NCBI RefSeq assembly: GCF_018860155.1
Contig: NZ_JAHKNI010000016.1
Location: 1 to 64,000, forward strand
Origin: Nocardia albiluteola
GTDB lineage: Bacteria; Actinomycetota; Actinomycetes; Mycobacteriales; Mycobacteriaceae
DNA: 64,000 nt
Reading direction: 5' to 3'
The notes beneath the pieces are model-generated. The model saw nothing but the letters and a program-made list of their open reading frames with translations, searched no databases and had not been told where the DNA came from. Position numbers and translations under genes: made by a program. Each line of letters begins with the position of its first letter. Within the stretch, counting starts at the first letter, position 1. Below, in pieces: positions 62,007-64,000 of the stretch.

Positions 62007-62396
62007 ATGGTGAATCCCGCTTTCCAGCATCGCGTGGTGACTACCTTCCAGCGGTATATCGGTAATCCGATGCTGCGCCGCTCGCCCGCGCAAACGCTGC
62101 TCGAGACGACCGGCCGGGTCAGCGGGCAGCCCAGGCAGACCCCGATCGGCGGCGCCCGCGTCGGGAACTCGTTCTGGCTCGTCTCGGAATTCGGCGAGCG
62201 ATCCCAGTACATTCGCAATATCCAGGCCGACAACCGGGTGCGGCTGCGGCTGCGCGGGCAGTGGCATTCCGGGACCGCACATCTGCTGCCCGAGGACGAT
62301 GCGCGGGCGCGGCTGCGCACCCTGCCGCGCTACAACAGCGCGGCGGTCCGGGCCGTCGGCACCGACCTGCTGACGGTGCGGGTCGACCTGGACTAG
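62007..62396 (+). CDS. Ddn-like deazaflavin (F420)-dependent reductase family protein
   Basis: 129 residues. LLETTGRVSGQPRQTPIGGA, VGNSFWLVSEFGERSQYIRN, IQADNRVRLRLRGQWHSGTA match the split-barrel F420-binding family that includes Ddn. The N-terminus FQRYIGNPMLRRSP is typical. It would transfer hydride from F420H2 to quinones or nitro compounds; the true substrate is unknown. It is 40 bases after the SnoaL-like gene, so possibly in one operon. Confidence 0.85.
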   Translation: MVNPAFQHRVVTTFQRYIGNPMLRRSPAQTLLETTGRVSGQPRQTPIGGARVGNSFWLVSEFGERSQYIRNIQADNRVRLRLRGQWHSGTAHLLPEDDARARLRTLPRYNSAAVRAVGTDLLTVRVDLD

Positions 62397-62525
62397 CGGG
62401 TGCGGACGGATCACGGTCTGAACAAGATCCGCGTCAGACCTCCCAGCCTGCAACGATCTTGGTAACGTGCCTGGTGAATGGGCTTTCGAACCAGCAGTGC
62501 AACTGGTGAACGAAAGGTTCCGGCT

Positions 62526-63236
62526 ATGGCATCACCGAACGAGGCACCACAGGGCGGTGAGAGCGACACCGCCCGGAACGTAGCCGTAGCCACGGTGGCC
62601 GTTGCCATCGTCGGCGTCGCGATTCTGGTCGGGGTGCTGTTGAACCGGTCGAACAAGGATGTGCAACCCGCGGACTCCTCGACGCCGGCGGCCGCGACCA
62701 CCCGCAATCCCTATGCCGCCGTCCCGGTCGCCACGGCCGGCGCCACCCAGCCCCATGCGGAGGGCGACGACTGCTCGCACGATCACGTTGCCATGCGCTG
62801 GCAGCGACGCGAGGACAAGTGGGTGTGCGCGGCACCCGGGCTGGTCAGCGCCGACCACCGAGTCGGTGACGACTGCTCGCACGACGGTCTCCTCGCGCAC
62901 TGGGTGATCGGCGCCGGACCGGCGTGGGCCTGCGCAACGATCCCGGCTCCGGACGCGGGTGCCGCCGCGCCGCCGCAACCCGCGCCGCAGCCGGTGGAGG
63001 CACCCGCCCCAGTGCCGCACCGTCCACCGCCGGTCGCCGAACGACCTGCCCCGCCGCCGGTGGCCGAACGCCCCGCCCCGCCGCCGGAAGCCGAACGCCC
63101 CGCCCCGCCGCCGGAAGCCGAACGCCCCGCGCCTGCCCCGGTGCCCCAGCCTCCGCCACCGCCGCCGCCGGTATTCCAGCTCCCCCCGATCCAGCTGCCC
63201 CCGATCTTCCCGCTGCCGCCCGCGCCGCGACGGTAA
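62526..63236 (+). CDS. membrane-anchored Cys- and Pro-rich protein
   Basis: 236 residues. A short N-terminal cytoplasmic part, one membrane helix (NVAVATVAVAIVGVAILVGV), a domain with two similar Cys/His motifs (GDDCSHDHVAMRWQRREDKW with VCAAP, and GDDCSHDGLLAHW with WACAT), then a long Pro-rich tail with four VAERPAPPP-like repeats ending PPIFPLPPAPRR. The paired DDCSHD elements suggest disulfide-stabilised or metal-binding small repeats outside the cell. The tail could span the cell wall. I do not recognise a named family. GAAAGG precedes the ATG at 62526. Confidence 0.75.
   Translation: MASPNEAPQGGESDTARNVAVATVAVAIVGVAILVGVLLNRSNKDVQPADSSTPAAATTRNPYAAVPVATAGATQPHAEGDDCSHDHVAMRWQRREDKWVCAAPGLVSADHRVGDDCSHDGLLAHWVIGAGPAWACATIPAPDAGAAAPPQPAPQPVEAPAPVPHRPPPVAERPAPPPVAERPAPPPEAERPAPPPEAERPAPAPVPQPPPPPPPVFQLPPIQLPPIFPLPPAPRR
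63033..63140 (+). repeat. four 27-bp repeats encoding VAERPAPPP/EAERPAPPP
   Basis: In-frame tandem units (VAERPAPPP, VAERPAPPP, EAERPAPPP, EAERPAPAP) sit in the Pro-rich tail. Copy number is likely to differ among strains. Confidence 0.85.
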
Positions 63237-63328
63237 TCGCGCAGGCCCGCGCTACAGAGGTCACCGCGGGCCTCCGCGTCGCCGAGGTAACCCGAGAGCC
63301 CACGCCACCGGCTCGGTAGGGTGCAGGA

Positions 63329-63976
63329 ATGCCCCGCGACCTCGCCGACCTGCCGTACGCTCGCTTTCTCGAAGCGTTCGACAGCGTGGTCGAGCCCGAC
63401 TGCGAGTACGAGAGCGTGCACCTGGACGGCCTCAGCATCGAGGCGCCGGACGCCCGCGGCGCGCGCTTTACCGAATCGGCGTTCACCACGGTCGATTTCA
63501 CCGGCGGCGCGATGAGATACGGCCGGTTCGATGACGTCTGGTTGCGCGCGGTCCGATTCATCGGGACCAATCTGGGCCAATCCGGCTGGCTGAACTCCGA
63601 ATTCGTCGAGTGCGCCCTGTCCGGCGTCGAGGCCGTCGGCGTGCAGCTGCGCCGAATCCGTTTCGAGGGGTGCAAATTCGATTCGGTGAACCTACGCAAC
63701 GCGGCCCTGCAGGACGTGACGTTCGCCGACTGCGTGCTGCGTGACACCGATTTCGCCGAGGCCACTCTGCGCCGCGTCAGCTTCCCGGGAACCCGCCTGG
63801 ACGGCATCACGCTGCACGGTTCGAAGCTGCAGGATGTCGACCTGCGCGGCGCGACCACCCTGGACCTGACCGCCGGGATCGACGCGCTGAAGGACGCGAC
63901 CATCAGCACCCCGCAACTGCTGGACCTCGCGCCGGCCTTCGCCCGCGCGGCGGGAATTATCGTGCGCGACAACTGA
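63329..63976 (+). CDS. pentapeptide-repeat protein
   Basis: 215 residues. Residues ~35-180 contain A(D/N)LXX-type five-residue repeats: ARGARFTESAFTTVDFTGGA, VRFIGTNLGQSGWLNSEFVE, FEGCKFDSVNLRNAALQDVT, FADCVLRDTDFAEATLRRVS and LHGSKLQDVDLRGATTLDL. They form a right-handed quadrilateral beta-helix. Some mycobacterial relatives (MfpA) mimic DNA and protect gyrase from quinolones; whether this one does is unknown. The ending is a helical cap. Confidence 0.88.
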   Translation: MPRDLADLPYARFLEAFDSVVEPDCEYESVHLDGLSIEAPDARGARFTESAFTTVDFTGGAMRYGRFDDVWLRAVRFIGTNLGQSGWLNSEFVECALSGVEAVGVQLRRIRFEGCKFDSVNLRNAALQDVTFADCVLRDTDFAEATLRRVSFPGTRLDGITLHGSKLQDVDLRGATTLDLTAGIDALKDATISTPQLLDLAPAFARAAGIIVRDN

Positions 63977-64000
63977 AGCCGTTAGGCGTGCGCGGTCTTG

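Overview
The window looks like one contiguous stretch of a high-GC, mycolic-acid-type actinobacterium, most likely Nocardia or a close relative. This is inferred from the GC-rich codon use, the frequent GTG/TTG starts and a gene order that follows, from memory, the Mycobacterium tuberculosis segment from rrf to Rv1343c: 5S rRNA, nucS, methylmalonyl-CoA epimerase, thiolase, thioredoxin-like protein, glgB, glgE, glgP, dinG, pncB, clpS, DUF2017, mec, cysO, cysM, rhomboid, metallo-beta-lactamase-fold enzyme, rph, rdgB/HAM1, then the DUF3817/LprD-like pair. Compared with that order, murI and the Rv1333-like gene are missing from their expected slots and several accessory blocks are inserted.

Layout. 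0-2.9 kb: end of an rRNA operon (5S), a candidate 21-residue peptide gene between two hairpins, a tandem pair of rhomboid-like membrane proteins, and nucS (mismatch-directed endonuclease). 2.9-14.4 kb: accessory block between nucS and the DivIVA-like gene. It holds an IS3-type OrfA head joined to a membrane helix, a GNAT-AAA+ fusion, a nucleotidyltransferase-like protein followed by a ferritin-like helical protein, a 13-repeat IPT/TIG protein without a signal peptide, a frameshifted single-IPT gene, an HTH protein with an unrecognised C-terminal domain, and a small CxxC protein. 14.5-18.8 kb: conserved DivIVA-like coiled coil, epimerase, thiolase, DUF3817 protein and thioredoxin-like/TPR protein. 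19-22.2 kb: response regulator, histidine kinase, DUF2231 membrane protein and ECF sigma factor in one run. 22.4-26.3 kb: MarR regulator, drug exporter and FAD monooxygenase, bounded on both sides by a 97-bp copy of the 3' end of glgB.

26-34 kb: the alpha-glucan genes glgB and glgE (minus strand), a dienelactone-hydrolase-family gene, and glgP. GlgE (maltosyltransferase), GlgB (branching) and GlgP (phosphorolysis) together build and degrade glycogen or capsular alpha-glucan. 34-43 kb: a START/SRPBCC-like domain fused to an AMP-forming acyl-CoA synthetase, a purine permease, a DoxX protein, DinG helicase and a ceramidase-like hydrolase. 43-45 kb: pncA and pncB, two consecutive steps of NAD salvage. 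45-52 kb: clpS, DUF2017, the Mec-CysO-CysM cysteine-synthesis set, rhomboid, cyclic-nucleotide phosphodiesterase-like MBL protein, RNase PH and the XTP/dITP pyrophosphatase. 52-64 kb: mostly accessory redox, efflux and regulatory genes (NmrA-type reductase, SDR, exporter with a C-terminal extension, FAD monooxygenase, PadR, LysR and XRE regulators, SnoaL-like protein, Ddn-like F420 family protein), a proline-rich anchored protein and a pentapeptide-repeat protein.

No CRISPR array, tRNA gene, complete insertion sequence, phage integrase or recognisable riboswitch was seen. All family calls rest on reading motifs; no database search was run.
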